A stretch of 64,000 nucleotides of DNA from Sphingobium sp. CR2-8 (GTDB taxonomy: Bacteria > Pseudomonadota > Alphaproteobacteria > Sphingomonadales > Sphingomonadaceae), in contig NZ_JAYKZY010000002.1 in NCBI RefSeq assembly GCF_035818615.1, positions 1,056,501 to 1,120,500 of the forward strand, in the 5' to 3' direction. The notes under the pieces are model-generated. The model saw nothing but the letters and a program-made list of their open reading frames with translations, made no database searches and was not told the DNA's origin. Shown one piece after another: positions 37,883 through 46,437 of the stretch. Each line of letters opens with the position of its first letter. Position 1 is the stretch's first letter. The position numbers and the translations under genes were made by a program.

Positions 37883-40582
37883 GTGACCGACTGGCTGGAA
37901 ACGCAAGCCCGGATCAGGGGCCATTCGCCCTTCCTGTCGCGCGCATTGGACCGGTTCCCGGCCGTGGTGGAGCGACTGGCGGCGGGCGACCATGACGGCG
38001 CGCTGGTCGTTGCGCAGGCGGCGGGCGGCCCCGAACACGCGCCGGACGCCAGCATTGCCCGTTCATTGCGGCGCCGTCGCGGTGCCATCGCGCTGGCGGT
38101 CGCCGCCGCCGATCTGGCGGGCGCATGGGACATGGACCGCGTCACCCGCACCCTGTCCGACTTCGCCGACCAGGCGCTGGAGGAAGCGCTCGCCGCCGCG
38201 ATGCGCGAACGTTATCCTGATGCGGAGCATAAGGGCTTCGTCGTCCTGGCGCTCGGCAAGCATGGCAGCCGCGAACTCAATTACTCGTCGGATATCGACC
38301 CGATCCTGCTCTACGATCCCGCCACCCTGCCACATGGCGAGCGGGAGGATGTCGCCGACGCCGCCGTGCGCATCGGTCGGCGGATGAGCGAATTGCTGAC
38401 CGCGCGCGACGGCGATGGCTATGTCTTTCGCGTCGACCTGCGCCTGCGGCCCTCGCCCGAAGCCACGCCCATCGCCCTGCCGGTGGAGGCTGCGATCGGC
38501 TATTATGAATCGACCGCGATGGGGTGGGAACAGGCCGCCTTCATCCGCGCGCGCCCGGCAGCGGGGGACATAGCGCTTGGCGACTATTTCCTGCGCCAGA
38601 TCCGCCCCTTCGTCTGGCGACGGAGCCTGGATTTCGGTGCGATCGACGCCATCGTCGACATATCGCGGCGCATCCGCGACCATTATGCGCAGGGCCAGGC
38701 CTTCGGTCCCGGCTATGACCTCAAGCGCGGGCGCGGCGGCATCCGCGAGGTCGAGTTTTTCGCGCAGGTCCATCAGCTTATCCACGGCGGCCGCAATACC
38801 GCGCTGCGGTCCGGCAATACGCGCGAGGCACTGCGTGCGCTGGCGGCGGCCAACATAATCGAGCCGGAGGTCGCCGCCCGGCTGGACGAGGCCTATACTC
38901 TTTTCCGTACCATCGAGCATCGGCTCCAGATGGTGGAGGACCGACAGACCCACGAACTGCCCAAATCATCAGACAGCCTCGACAATGTCGCGCGCCTCCA
39001 CGGACTGGCCGACGGCGAAGCGCTGCTCGACCTGCTGCGCCCGCATGTCGAATGGGTCGGGCGCAACTACGACCGGCTCAGTCCCGAAAAGGACGACGCG
39101 GCGCTCTCCCATGATGACGATCGCCTGAAACAGCAACTGACCGACCTTGGCTTTGCCGATCCCGAAACCCCGCTCGCCCGCATCGCCCGCTGGCGCGGCG
39201 GCACCATCCGCGCGCTGCGCAGCGCCCCGTCGCGCGACGCGCTGGAAGCGCTGCTGCCCGGCCTGATGCGCACGCTGGCGCAGGCGCCCGATCCCAGCCG
39301 CGCGCTCAATCGGCTGGACGACATGATCGCCCGCCTGCCCAGCGCCATCAACTTCTTCAAGCTGCTCGCCGCCCGCCCGGCGCTGGTGGAACTGCTGGCC
39401 GAACTGCTCAGCCACGCGCCCACGCTGGCCGATGCGCTGGGCCGCCGCGCCGAACTGATCGACGGGCTGATCGACGCCACCGCCTTCGATCCGCCGCCGC
39501 CCGTGCCGGAACTGGCGGCGCAGCTTGGCATGCTGGAACCGGGCGAGGATTATCAGGCGCTGCTCGACCGGGTGCGCCAGCGCGTCGGCGATCGCCGCTT
39601 CGCGCTGGGCGCGCAGATCATTCGTGGCGGCGATCCGCTGGAGGCGGGCAGGGGCTATGGCCGCGTCGCGCAAGCCGCGATAGAGGCACTGGCGGCGGGC
39701 ACCATCGCGGAATTCGAAACCGCCCATGGCAAAGTGCCGGGCGGCGAACTGCTGATCCTGGCGCTCGGCCGCATGGGCGGGGGCGTGCTGACCCATGCGT
39801 CCGACCTCGACCTCGTCTATCTCTTCACCGGCGCCTTCTCGACCGAATTGGATGGGCCCAGGCCCTTGGGCGCGACCCAATATTTCAATCGCCTGGCCCA
39901 GCGGATCACCAACGCCCTGTCCGTTTCCACCGCGTCCGGCCCGCTCTACGAAGTCGATACCCGCCTGCGCCCGTCGGGCGCGCAGGGGTTGCTGGCGGTC
40001 AGCCTCGACAGCTTCGCCAAATATCAGAGGGAAGAGGCTTGGACCTGGGAGCATCTGGCGCTGACCCGCGCCCGCCCGGTCTTCGGATCGCCACAGGCGC
40101 GTGCCGCGCTCGACGCGATCCTCGTTGAAACGCTCCAGCGCCCCCGCGACTTCGACGATCTGGCACGCCAAGCGGTGAAGATGCGCGGCGACATTGCGAA
40201 GCATAAGCCGCCCGCCAGCGATCTCGACGTCAAACTGGTGCCGGGTGGCCTCATTGACCTGGAGTTTCTGATCCACGTCAACCAGTTCCATTATCGCATG
40301 GCCTTCGATCCGGACCTGAGCAAGGCGCTGGCCGAACTCGTCGCCGCCGGGCATCTGCCCGCCGGCCTCATCGCTGCGCACGATCTCGTCACCCGCTATC
40401 TGGTCGTCTCCCGCCTTGTGTCGCCCAAATCGACGCAGCCGGCGGAGGCCACCCGGCCGCTGGTCGCGCGCGCCTGCGGCGCGGCGGATTGGGACGGGCT
40501 GCTTGCAAGCTATGCCAAGGCGCGGCAATGCGTGGGCGAAGCCTGGGCCGCGCTCGCCGCGCCCTATCAGGAGGAAGCATGA
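37883..40582 (+). CDS. glnE: Bifunctional glutamine synthetase adenylyltransferase/deadenylase
   Basis: An 899-residue enzyme that adenylylates and deadenylylates glutamine synthetase in nitrogen control. Two nucleotidyltransferase domains are visible: N-terminal LGKHGSRELNYSSDIDPILL and FRVDLRLRPSPEATPIALP (about 125-210), and C-terminal ALGRMGGGVLTHASDLDLVY with VDTRLRPSGAQGLLAVSLDSF (about 630-720), separated by the helical GlnD_UR regions (RGGIREVEFFAQ). Start GTG 37883, preceded by GGGAGAG. Length is normal for the family. Followed with a 4-base overlap by bcp. Confidence 0.96.
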   Translation: MTDWLETQARIRGHSPFLSRALDRFPAVVERLAAGDHDGALVVAQAAGGPEHAPDASIARSLRRRRGAIALAVAAADLAGAWDMDRVTRTLSDFADQALEEALAAAMRERYPDAEHKGFVVLALGKHGSRELNYSSDIDPILLYDPATLPHGEREDVADAAVRIGRRMSELLTARDGDGYVFRVDLRLRPSPEATPIALPVEAAIGYYESTAMGWEQAAFIRARPAAGDIALGDYFLRQIRPFVWRRSLDFGAIDAIVDISRRIRDHYAQGQAFGPGYDLKRGRGGIREVEFFAQVHQLIHGGRNTALRSGNTREALRALAAANIIEPEVAARLDEAYTLFRTIEHRLQMVEDRQTHELPKSSDSLDNVARLHGLADGEALLDLLRPHVEWVGRNYDRLSPEKDDAALSHDDDRLKQQLTDLGFADPETPLARIARWRGGTIRALRSAPSRDALEALLPGLMRTLAQAPDPSRALNRLDDMIARLPSAINFFKLLAARPALVELLAELLSHAPTLADALGRRAELIDGLIDATAFDPPPPVPELAAQLGMLEPGEDYQALLDRVRQRVGDRRFALGAQIIRGGDPLEAGRGYGRVAQAAIEALAAGTIAEFETAHGKVPGGELLILALGRMGGGVLTHASDLDLVYLFTGAFSTELDGPRPLGATQYFNRLAQRITNALSVSTASGPLYEVDTRLRPSGAQGLLAVSLDSFAKYQREEAWTWEHLALTRARPVFGSPQARAALDAILVETLQRPRDFDDLARQAVKMRGDIAKHKPPASDLDVKLVPGGLIDLEFLIHVNQFHYRMAFDPDLSKALAELVAAGHLPAGLIAAHDLVTRYLVVSRLVSPKSTQPAEATRPLVARACGAADWDGLLASYAKARQCVGEAWAALAAPYQEEA

Positions 40583-41043
40583 TGCTGGAACAGGGTATGT
40601 CCGTCCCCGCCGTTACGTTGGTCGATGCGCAAGGCGTGGAATTCACGCTGGACGCCTATCGCGACAAGCCGCTGGTCGTCTATTTCTATCCCAAGGCGGA
40701 CACGCCCGGCTGCACCAACGAGGCGAAGGACTTCACCGCGCTGGCCGATGATTTTGCGGAGGTCAGCGTGCCGGTCATCGGCGTTTCCAAGGACAAGCCG
40801 GGCAAGCTCAAGAAGTTCGCCGACAAATATGGCCTGCGCGTCATCCTGGCCTCCGACGAATCGGGTGCGGCCTGTGAGGCGTTCGGCACCTGGGTCGAAA
40901 AATCACTCTATGGTCGCAAATATATGGGCATCGAACGCGCCACCTTCCTGATCGGCGCGGACGGCGCGATCCTGCGGGTCTGGCCCAAGGTAAAGGTGAA
41001 GGGCCATGCGCAGGAGGTGCTGGAGGCGGTGAAGGCGCTTTGA
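40579..41043 (+). CDS. bcp: Thioredoxin-dependent peroxiredoxin (BCP/PrxQ)
   Basis: A 154-residue peroxiredoxin that reduces peroxides. The peroxidatic Cys sits in YFYPKADTPGCTNEAKDF (about residue 45); the usual CTxEAxxF motif is kept. A second cysteine (AACEAFG, about 96) may resolve the disulfide, since the usual Cys five residues later is Asn/Glu-rich here. Start ATG 40579 has GGAGG upstream and overlaps the glnE stop as ATGA. Operon with glnE and the DUF455 gene. Confidence 0.95.
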   Translation: MMLEQGMSVPAVTLVDAQGVEFTLDAYRDKPLVVYFYPKADTPGCTNEAKDFTALADDFAEVSVPVIGVSKDKPGKLKKFADKYGLRVILASDESGAACEAFGTWVEKSLYGRKYMGIERATFLIGADGAILRVWPKVKVKGHAQEVLEAVKAL

Positions 41044-41849
41044 TCCTGCCCGATGCCGTCACCAGCGTGGGGGCGGCCTGCGCTCATATATTGCTGACCC
41101 CCGATCCGCGGGACAAGCTGATGGCGGCGCGCGCCGTGGCGCGGGCCTGGCGGATGGGACGACTGGCGCATCGCTTCGACGTCGCGATGCCCGATACGCC
41201 CGCGCGCCCCGCAAAGCCCGAACTCCTGCCGCCCGCGCAGATGCCCCGGCGCGGCAAGATCGGTTCGGATCGGGCGCGCATCGCGATGCTCCACGCGATC
41301 GCCCATATCGAATGTGTCGCGATCGATCTGGCGTTCGACCTGATCGGCCGTTTCGGCGCGCAATTCCCTGTCGCCTTCACCAACGACTGGATGCAGGTGG
41401 GCGCTGAAGAGGCGATGCATTTCGCGCTGCTCGACCGCCGCCTGCGCCAGATGGGCAGCCATTATGGCGCGCTGCCCGCGCATGATGGCTTGTGGCAGGC
41501 GGCCAGCGAGACGGCAGGCGACGTTCTAGCGCGGCTCGCCATCGTCCCCATGGTGTTGGAAGCGCGCGCGCTGGATATCACGCCCGCCACGATCGACCGG
41601 TTCGAAGGGGCAGGGGACCGGCTGTCCGGACGCATGTTGCGACGCATCATGGCGGACGAGATTCGGCACGTTTCGGCTGGCACCAAATGGTTCATCGCAG
41701 CGACGAACCGATCGGGGCTGGACGCCGCCAATCATTACCAAATGCTTGTGAAACGCCACTTTAGGGGCAGCGTTAAGCCGCCGTTCAACGGCTCGGCGCG
41801 TCGGCAGGCCGGTTTGACGGAAGAATTCTACGTCGCGCTTGCAACATGA
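41040..41849 (+). CDS. DUF455 family ferritin-like protein
   Basis: A 269-residue helical protein of the DUF455 family. Conserved glutamates and histidines of the ferritin-like di-iron type are visible in MLHAIAHIECVAIDLAFDL, GAEEAMHFALLDRRL and IMADEIRHVSAGTKWF. The fold resembles MiaE-like diiron oxygenases, but the function of DUF455 is not established. The start is TTG 41040, overlapping the bcp stop by 4 bases (TTGA), so it is probably expressed through translational coupling. Confidence 0.85.
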   Translation: MILPDAVTSVGAACAHILLTPDPRDKLMAARAVARAWRMGRLAHRFDVAMPDTPARPAKPELLPPAQMPRRGKIGSDRARIAMLHAIAHIECVAIDLAFDLIGRFGAQFPVAFTNDWMQVGAEEAMHFALLDRRLRQMGSHYGALPAHDGLWQAASETAGDVLARLAIVPMVLEARALDITPATIDRFEGAGDRLSGRMLRRIMADEIRHVSAGTKWFIAATNRSGLDAANHYQMLVKRHFRGSVKPPFNGSARRQAGLTEEFYVALAT

Positions 41850-41956
41850 TGCGCGATTTGCAGTCTGCATCCGGCGGGGGCGATCCAGGTCGCCAATAAG
41901 TGAAACACGGGAAGCGCCGAGGGCATAAAGCCTCCGGTGACATAGTCGGGGTCTGC

Positions 41957-42685
41957 ATGTCGGTTCGTCATTCGGTTAATGCTCGCGGGTCGCGTTTGTT
42001 CCAGACCCGCATCAAGGTTAAAAGGCTGGTAGCCAGTATCGGGATGATCGGCGCGCTCTGCGCAACCGCCCCGGCCCACGCCACCGAAACCGACGATCCC
42101 TATGGGGAGGCATCGGAAATCAACACCAGCCCGCTCGGGCCATCCGACGTCGGTTTCTCCAACCTCTTTTCCAGCCTCCAGCGCCTGGACGGCAACGCCA
42201 AGACCGCCGCCTATATCCCGTCGGGCCGCCCGGTCGAAAAGCTAAGCCTGACCTCGAATTTCGGTGTCCGCTCCGACCCCTTCAACCGCGCCGCCCGCAT
42301 GCACAAAGGCATCGACATTCCCGGCCCCATCGGCACCCCGATCCACGCCACGGCCGACGGCATCATCAGCCGCGCCGGATGGGCCAGCGGCTATGGCAAC
42401 CTCGTCCAGATCTCGCACGGCAGCGGCATGGAAACGCGCTACGGCCATATGTCGAAGCTGCTGGTCGCCGAAAACAGCTATGTGAAGCGCGGCCAGATCA
42501 TCGGCCTGATGGGGTCGACCGGCCGCTCCACCGGCAGCCACCTCCATTATGAAGTCCGTGTGGACGGCGCGGCGATCAACCCGCTGCCCTTCGTCGCCGG
42601 TCCCGACTATCTGGTCGCGATGAACACCAAGCCGCCGCTCGCCATGGGCGGCCCGACCAAGGCGGACGAAAAAGCCGCCGACTAA
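41957..42685 (+). CDS. M23 family peptidase (LytM domain)
   Basis: A 242-residue murein endopeptidase-like protein. After a basic N-terminus and membrane/signal segment (RLVASIGMIGALCATAPAHA) comes a linker and then a LytM domain: NFGVRSDPFNRAARMHKGIDI with the first His and Asp ligands, TADGIISRAGWASGYGN, HGSGMETRYGHMSKLLV, and GRSTGSHLHYEVRVDG with the HxH pair. All zinc ligands are present, so it should be active on peptidoglycan cross-links. I chose ATG 41957; a GTG at 41900 gives 19 more residues with no similarity. Confidence 0.88.
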   Translation: MSVRHSVNARGSRLFQTRIKVKRLVASIGMIGALCATAPAHATETDDPYGEASEINTSPLGPSDVGFSNLFSSLQRLDGNAKTAAYIPSGRPVEKLSLTSNFGVRSDPFNRAARMHKGIDIPGPIGTPIHATADGIISRAGWASGYGNLVQISHGSGMETRYGHMSKLLVAENSYVKRGQIIGLMGSTGRSTGSHLHYEVRVDGAAINPLPFVAGPDYLVAMNTKPPLAMGGPTKADEKAAD

Positions 42686-42706
42686 TCGCAAATTACAGGC
42701 TCTCGT

Positions 42707-42745
42707 AAAAGGCCCGGTCCCCTATGGGTTGCCGGGCCTTTTGCT
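42707..42745 (+). terminator. Rho-independent terminator after the M23 gene
   Basis: 11-bp stem AAAAGGCCCGG / CCGGGCCTTTT with a 14-base loop and a following TTGCTTG, 21 bases after the stop. Confidence 0.88.
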
Positions 42746-42774
42746 TGATCCTATCTAGGCATGAAGCCTTAAAG

Positions 42775-42851
42775 CCGTTCGGGCTGCGCTTGTCGAAGCC
42801 CTGTTCTTTTCTTTGGGGAGCCAGGCCCTTCGACGGGCTCGGGGCGAACGG
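42775..42851. repeat. Palindromic repeat (GTTCG..CTG.GC.TGTCGAAG family)
   Basis: CCGTTCGGGCTGCGCTTGTC at one end and GGGCTCGGGGCGAACGG at the other pair as outer arms; interior is a C/T-rich and G-rich loop. Copy upstream of erpA. Confidence 0.8.
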
Positions 42852-42897
42852 ATACGGAAACGATAGCGATTTAAGGCGAGTTGCTTTAGGAAACAGC

Positions 42898-43224
42898 ATG
42901 TCCGACATCGATCTCACCCCATCCGCCGCCGCCCGCGTTGCCGCGATCGCCGCCAAGCAGGGCAAGCCCGCGATCCTGCGCCTGGCCGTGGAGGGGGGCG
43001 GCTGTTCCGGTTTTCAATATCGCTTCGGCCTGGCCGAAGCGATCGAGGCGGACGATCTGTCGGTCGAGCGGGACGGCGTAACGCTGGTGGTGGACGATGT
43101 CAGCCTAGACCTCGTGCGGGGCTCCGCCGTCGATTTCGTCTCGGACCTGGGCGGCGCGGCGTTCAAGGTGACGAACCCCAACGCCACCGCCGGTTGCGGC
43201 TGCGGCACCAGCTTCTCGGTGTAA
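42898..43224 (+). CDS. erpA: Iron-sulfur cluster insertion protein ErpA
   Basis: A 108-residue A-type Fe-S carrier (HesB/IscA fold) that delivers [4Fe-4S] clusters. The three ligand cysteines are present in VEGGGCSGFQY and the C-terminal AGCGCGTSF, with DFVSDLGGAAFKVTNPNA before them. AGGA lies 8 bases before ATG 42898. ErpA versus other A-type carriers (IscA/SufA) cannot be fully separated by motif, but the C-terminal GCGCGTSF pattern favours ErpA. Confidence 0.9.
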   Translation: MSDIDLTPSAAARVAAIAAKQGKPAILRLAVEGGGCSGFQYRFGLAEAIEADDLSVERDGVTLVVDDVSLDLVRGSAVDFVSDLGGAAFKVTNPNATAGCGCGTSFSV

Positions 43225-43233
43225 TCATCTTTA

Positions 43234-43344
43234 ATCCGTTCGTTCTGAGTAGCCATTGAGCTTGTCGAAATGGCGTATCGAAGGATAGTGGTGCTTCGAT
43301 ACGGGTCTTCGACTTCGCTCAGCCCCTACTCAGCACGAACGGAT
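43234..43344. repeat. 111-bp structured palindromic repeat between erpA and xth
   Basis: Outer arms ATCCGTTCGTTCTGAGTAG (43234-43252) and CTACTCAGCACGAACGGAT (43326-43344) pair at 18 of 19 positions; an inner perfect stem GTATCGAAG / CTTCGATAC and a middle GAGCTTGTCGAA / TTCGACTTCGCTC pair give a three-part stem. Largest member of the family in this window. Confidence 0.85.
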
Positions 43345-43352
43345 ATAAACTC

Positions 43353-44129
43353 ATGCGCATCGCCACCTTCAACATCAACGGCATCAAGGCGCGCCTGCCG
43401 CGGCTGCTGGAATGGCTGGACGAGACGCGCCCCGACATCGCCTGCCTCCAGGAAATCAAGACCAGCGACGAAACCTTCCCGGTCAAGGATATCGAGGATG
43501 CCGGTTATGGCGTCATCTGGCACGGGCAAAAGGGATTCAACGGCGTCGCCATCCTCGCGCGCGGGGAAACCCCGGTCGAAGTGCGCCGGGGCCTGGAGGG
43601 CGAGCCGGAGGACGACCATAGCCGCTATCTCGAAGCCGATGTGAAGGGGGTGCGCGTCGCCAGCATCTACCTGCCCAACGGCAATCCGCAGCCCGGCCCG
43701 AAATTCGATTACAAGCTGCGCTGGATGCAGCGCCTGCGCGAGCGGGCCGCACACATCTGGGCGGAGGAAGTGCCAGCGATTTTGGCGGGCGATTACAACG
43801 TCATACCCCGCGACGTGGACACATTTTCGGTGAAGGCGATGCAGGACGACGCGCTGATGCAGCCCGAAAGCCGCGCCGCCTATCGCCGTCTGCTGAATGA
43901 TGGTTGGACCGATGCGATCCTCAGCCGCCATCCGGCCGGGGGCGTATGGACCTTCTGGGATTATCAGGCGAACAGCTGGCCGCGCGATGCGGGCTTCCGC
44001 ATCGATCATCTGCTGCTCAGCCCCGCCGCCGCCGACCGCCTGATCGACGCGCAGGTCGACAAGGATTTTCGCGGCCGGGAAAAGGCCAGTGACCACGCCC
44101 CGACATGGGTGGAACTGCGCGCCGAATAA
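43353..44129 (+). CDS. xth: Exodeoxyribonuclease III
   Basis: A 258-residue AP endonuclease/3'-5' exonuclease of the Xth/APE1 family for base-excision repair. Motifs: FNINGIKARLPRLLEWL, DIACLQEIKT with the metal-binding Glu, IYLPNGNPQPGPKFDYKLRWM, LAGDYNVIPRDVD, WTFWDYQANSWPRDAGFRIDH, and KASDHAPTWVEL with the catalytic Asp-His. Length is typical. Confidence 0.96.
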   Translation: MRIATFNINGIKARLPRLLEWLDETRPDIACLQEIKTSDETFPVKDIEDAGYGVIWHGQKGFNGVAILARGETPVEVRRGLEGEPEDDHSRYLEADVKGVRVASIYLPNGNPQPGPKFDYKLRWMQRLRERAAHIWAEEVPAILAGDYNVIPRDVDTFSVKAMQDDALMQPESRAAYRRLLNDGWTDAILSRHPAGGVWTFWDYQANSWPRDAGFRIDHLLLSPAAADRLIDAQVDKDFRGREKASDHAPTWVELRAE

Positions 44130-44130
44130 A

Positions 44131-44171
44131 TATTACCCGGATTATATTGACACAATAAAGTCCGGGTAATA
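44131..44171 (+). promoter_or_regulatory. Inverted-repeat operator overlapping the DUF2239 promoter
   Basis: Perfect 11-bp arms TATTACCCGGA / TCCGGGTAATA around a 19-base AT-rich spacer. The spacer contains a perfect -35 (TTGACA at 44147-44152), with TAATAA 17 bases downstream as a weak -10. Promoter plus symmetric repeat suggests a dimeric regulator that represses or activates the DUF2239 gene starting at 44197. The regulator is not identified. Confidence 0.65.
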
Positions 44172-44196
44172 ATAACCGTGTCGAAGGAGATTCGGC

Positions 44197-44715
44197 ATGG
44201 AACGCACATTGACGGCCTTTGCGGGCGACCTGTGGATTGCGACCGGCGACGAGGCCGAAATCCGCGACGCCCTGCACGCCATGGGCGACGACGCGCAAAA
44301 TATTCTGTTGTTCGAAGACGCCACCGGCCGTCAGGTCGATATCGATCTGCGCGGCGCCGCTGTGGAGGCACCGCGGGGCAGGGGCCGCCCCAAACTCGGC
44401 GTCCAACCGCGCGAAGTGACCCTCTTGCCGCGCCACTGGGATTGGCTCGCCACCCAGCCCGGCGGCGCGTCGGCGACCCTGCGCCGCCTCGTGGAAACCG
44501 CGCGCAAGTCCAGCGCCGAAACCCTCGATCCGCGCGCCGCGATGGACGCGGCCTATCATTTCATGACCGCGATGGCGGGCGACCGCCCCGGCTATGAAGC
44601 GGCGATCCGCGCCCTGTTCGCGAAGGACGCAAAACTGTTCAATTCGCTGTCTCAGGACTGGCCCTCGGGCATCCGCGACCACGCCCGCGCGCTCGCGGCT
44701 CCGGCCCTTATGTAA
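44197..44715 (+). CDS. DUF2239 family protein
   Basis: A 172-residue soluble protein of the DUF2239 family (MERTLTAFAGDLWIATGDEA, GRGRPKLGVQPREVTLLPRHW, LATQPGGASATLRRLVETAR, AAMDAAYHFMTAMAGDRPGYE). Function is unknown in the family. A GGAG ribosome-binding site precedes the start. The gene is controlled by a prominent inverted repeat 25 bases upstream. No membrane or signal sequence. Confidence 0.87.
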   Translation: MERTLTAFAGDLWIATGDEAEIRDALHAMGDDAQNILLFEDATGRQVDIDLRGAAVEAPRGRGRPKLGVQPREVTLLPRHWDWLATQPGGASATLRRLVETARKSSAETLDPRAAMDAAYHFMTAMAGDRPGYEAAIRALFAKDAKLFNSLSQDWPSGIRDHARALAAPALM

Positions 44716-44726
44716 GACCTCTCAAA

Positions 44727-44816
44727 CCGTTCGGGCTGAGCCTGTCGAAGCCCTTTTCTTCACGACGAAAGTCGCCCCCTTCGACGACCTGTCATGCAAA
44801 CGCTCAGGACGAACGG
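44727..44816. repeat. Palindromic repeat (GTTCG..CTGAGC.TGTCGAAG family) after DUF2239
   Basis: CCGTTCGGGCTGAGCCTGTC at 44727 and the partner CGCTCAGGACGAACGG ending at 44816; between convergent DUF2239 and lipid kinase genes. Confidence 0.8.
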
Positions 44817-44835
44817 GTCAGCGGTAAGTGAAAAG

Positions 44836-45804
44836 CTAGGCCGCCAGCCGCAGGAACGGCACCGGCTGTGTCGATCGCAGCACGATCGGCTTGCCTTCCG
44901 ACGCCTCGAACAATTCGCCGTCCAGGATGACGCTGCTGCGATCGCCTTCGATCCGGATCGTGTCGCCCTGCTCCAGGTGGATGCCCTGCATCTGCCGCTT
45001 GCCCACGCGCTTGAACAGGCTGGCCCATACCAGCCGCAGCAGGGACGGCAGATTCTGGTCTACCGCCATCAGCTTCATATTGCCGCGTCGGCTGTCGCCC
45101 GGATCGACGCCCAGCAGCAGCCGTTCCAGCGTCGTCACGATCAGCACCGCAAAGCGGCCGACCAGTTGCCCATCACGGATCAGCGATATACGCACCGGAT
45201 TGCCCGATGGTGGCAGGAATTTGGCGCGGATGCCGAACAGCAGCGAAAACACGACCGCGACTGCGGTAATCACATGGCTCAGGCCATTGGATAGGCCCAG
45301 CGGATAGATCTGGTTGCGGCAATAGAGCATGTAATCGGCGAGGCCCGCGCCCCCCAGAAACATGCCAAGCACCGGACGGCTGCCCACCGCGCCGTCCGAC
45401 AGAGCGATCAGTTCGCGCGCGACGACATGATCGTCCACGCCCGCCTTGGCGATCGCCACGATCCGTTCCAGCGCCTTGATCGGGTCGCCATGGATGCCCA
45501 GGTCCAGCGCGATCAGGTTGGTCTTGCCATTGGGTAGCACCGCGATCGGCGGCACCCGGCCCTTGAAATGCTCGCCCTGATAGAGTTCGGTCAACGACGC
45601 CTGCACCGTGCCATCCCCGCCGTTGATGACGATGACCGCCGGATCGACGCGGGCGATCGTCTGGAATGCCCGGCCGATCTGGTCGACATGCTCCACTTCA
45701 TAATGGAAGATGTCGGGGTTGCTGGCGCAATAGCTGCGCACGCGCGGAAGGGTCTGCCGGTTGCCGGTGGATTTCGGATTGGACAGAAGCGCGACGCGGA
45801 CCAT
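44836..45804 (-). CDS. Diacylglycerol kinase family (lipid kinase) protein
   Basis: A 322-residue member of the DAGK catalytic-domain family (YegS/BmrU-like), phosphorylating a lipid with ATP at the inner membrane. Motifs: VALLSNPKSTGN, AVIVINGGDGTVQASLTELY (the GGDGT nucleotide motif) and PPIAVLPNGKTNLIALDLGI (PxGTxN-like, here PNGKTN). The C-terminal beta-sandwich is complete. The lipid substrate cannot be told. Follows DUF2141 with 9 bases between. Confidence 0.88.
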   Translation of the reverse strand: MVRVALLSNPKSTGNRQTLPRVRSYCASNPDIFHYEVEHVDQIGRAFQTIARVDPAVIVINGGDGTVQASLTELYQGEHFKGRVPPIAVLPNGKTNLIALDLGIHGDPIKALERIVAIAKAGVDDHVVARELIALSDGAVGSRPVLGMFLGGAGLADYMLYCRNQIYPLGLSNGLSHVITAVAVVFSLLFGIRAKFLPPSGNPVRISLIRDGQLVGRFAVLIVTTLERLLLGVDPGDSRRGNMKLMAVDQNLPSLLRLVWASLFKRVGKRQMQGIHLEQGDTIRIEGDRSSVILDGELFEASEGKPIVLRSTQPVPFLRLAA

Positions 45805-45813
45805 GGCTTTGGA

Positions 45814-46308
45814 TCACATATATTTGAGGTTGATCGTAATTTTCGTCACGCCCGGCCCGGCATGAAAGGCCGCCTTCTCCACGCCCGGCTTGCCCAGGTT
45901 GAAGATGCTGATCGACGGATTGTTGGAAAATCCGCCGCCGTCCCGCGCAATATCGGTCTTGCCATTGCCGTCGCGATCATGCCGCACGGCGATGCCATAT
46001 TCACCCGTGCGTGGCACCGGCACGCAAAAGCGCATCGCGCCATTCGCCGGCTTCACCACCGTATCGATGCGGTTGAGCCACTCACCCTTGGTCAGCCAGG
46101 CGCTTTTCGTCGCGGGATAGGACTGAACGCGCACCTTGCCGGTGGCGGCGGCGAAACCGCGCACATCGACCAGCACGGCCGGTCCCTTGGCACTGCTCTC
46201 GCACCGCCCCAGATCGTTCGCGATTTCCTCGCCATGGGCCATCGCCGGGACCGCAGCGATCATCGCTGCCACCGACATCAAACCCATTGCAACTTTTACC
46301 ATGACCAT
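45814..46308 (-). CDS. DUF2141 family secreted protein
   Basis: A 164-residue exported protein: signal segment (VKVAMGLMSVAAMIAAVPAMA) and a beta-rich mature domain with the DUF2141 pattern RVQSYPATKSAWLTKGEWL, MRFCVPVPRTGEYGIAVRHD and DGNGKTDIARDGGGFSNNPS, the last resembling a Ca-binding loop. Function unknown. ATG 46308 follows AGGAG by 4 bases; ATG 46302 is an alternative with better spacing. Probably cotranscribed with the lipid kinase. Confidence 0.88.
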   Translation of the reverse strand: MVMVKVAMGLMSVAAMIAAVPAMAHGEEIANDLGRCESSAKGPAVLVDVRGFAAATGKVRVQSYPATKSAWLTKGEWLNRIDTVVKPANGAMRFCVPVPRTGEYGIAVRHDRDGNGKTDIARDGGGFSNNPSISIFNLGKPGVEKAAFHAGPGVTKITINLKYM

Positions 46309-46437
46309 CAAACTCCTGGAAGCTATAGCCGCCGATATGAACCGGACGGCAGGCCCCTGTTCGCCCCGCTTTTATACTGACTCGCATATGGGCGGGGTTT
46401 GCGGCCAAAACATGGTGATGGGACGACGACTTAGAGA

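Noticed and set aside
42775..44816. CRISPR-like array from clustered palindromes
   Set aside because: Copies are irregularly spaced, vary in length and flank ordinary genes; no cas genes.
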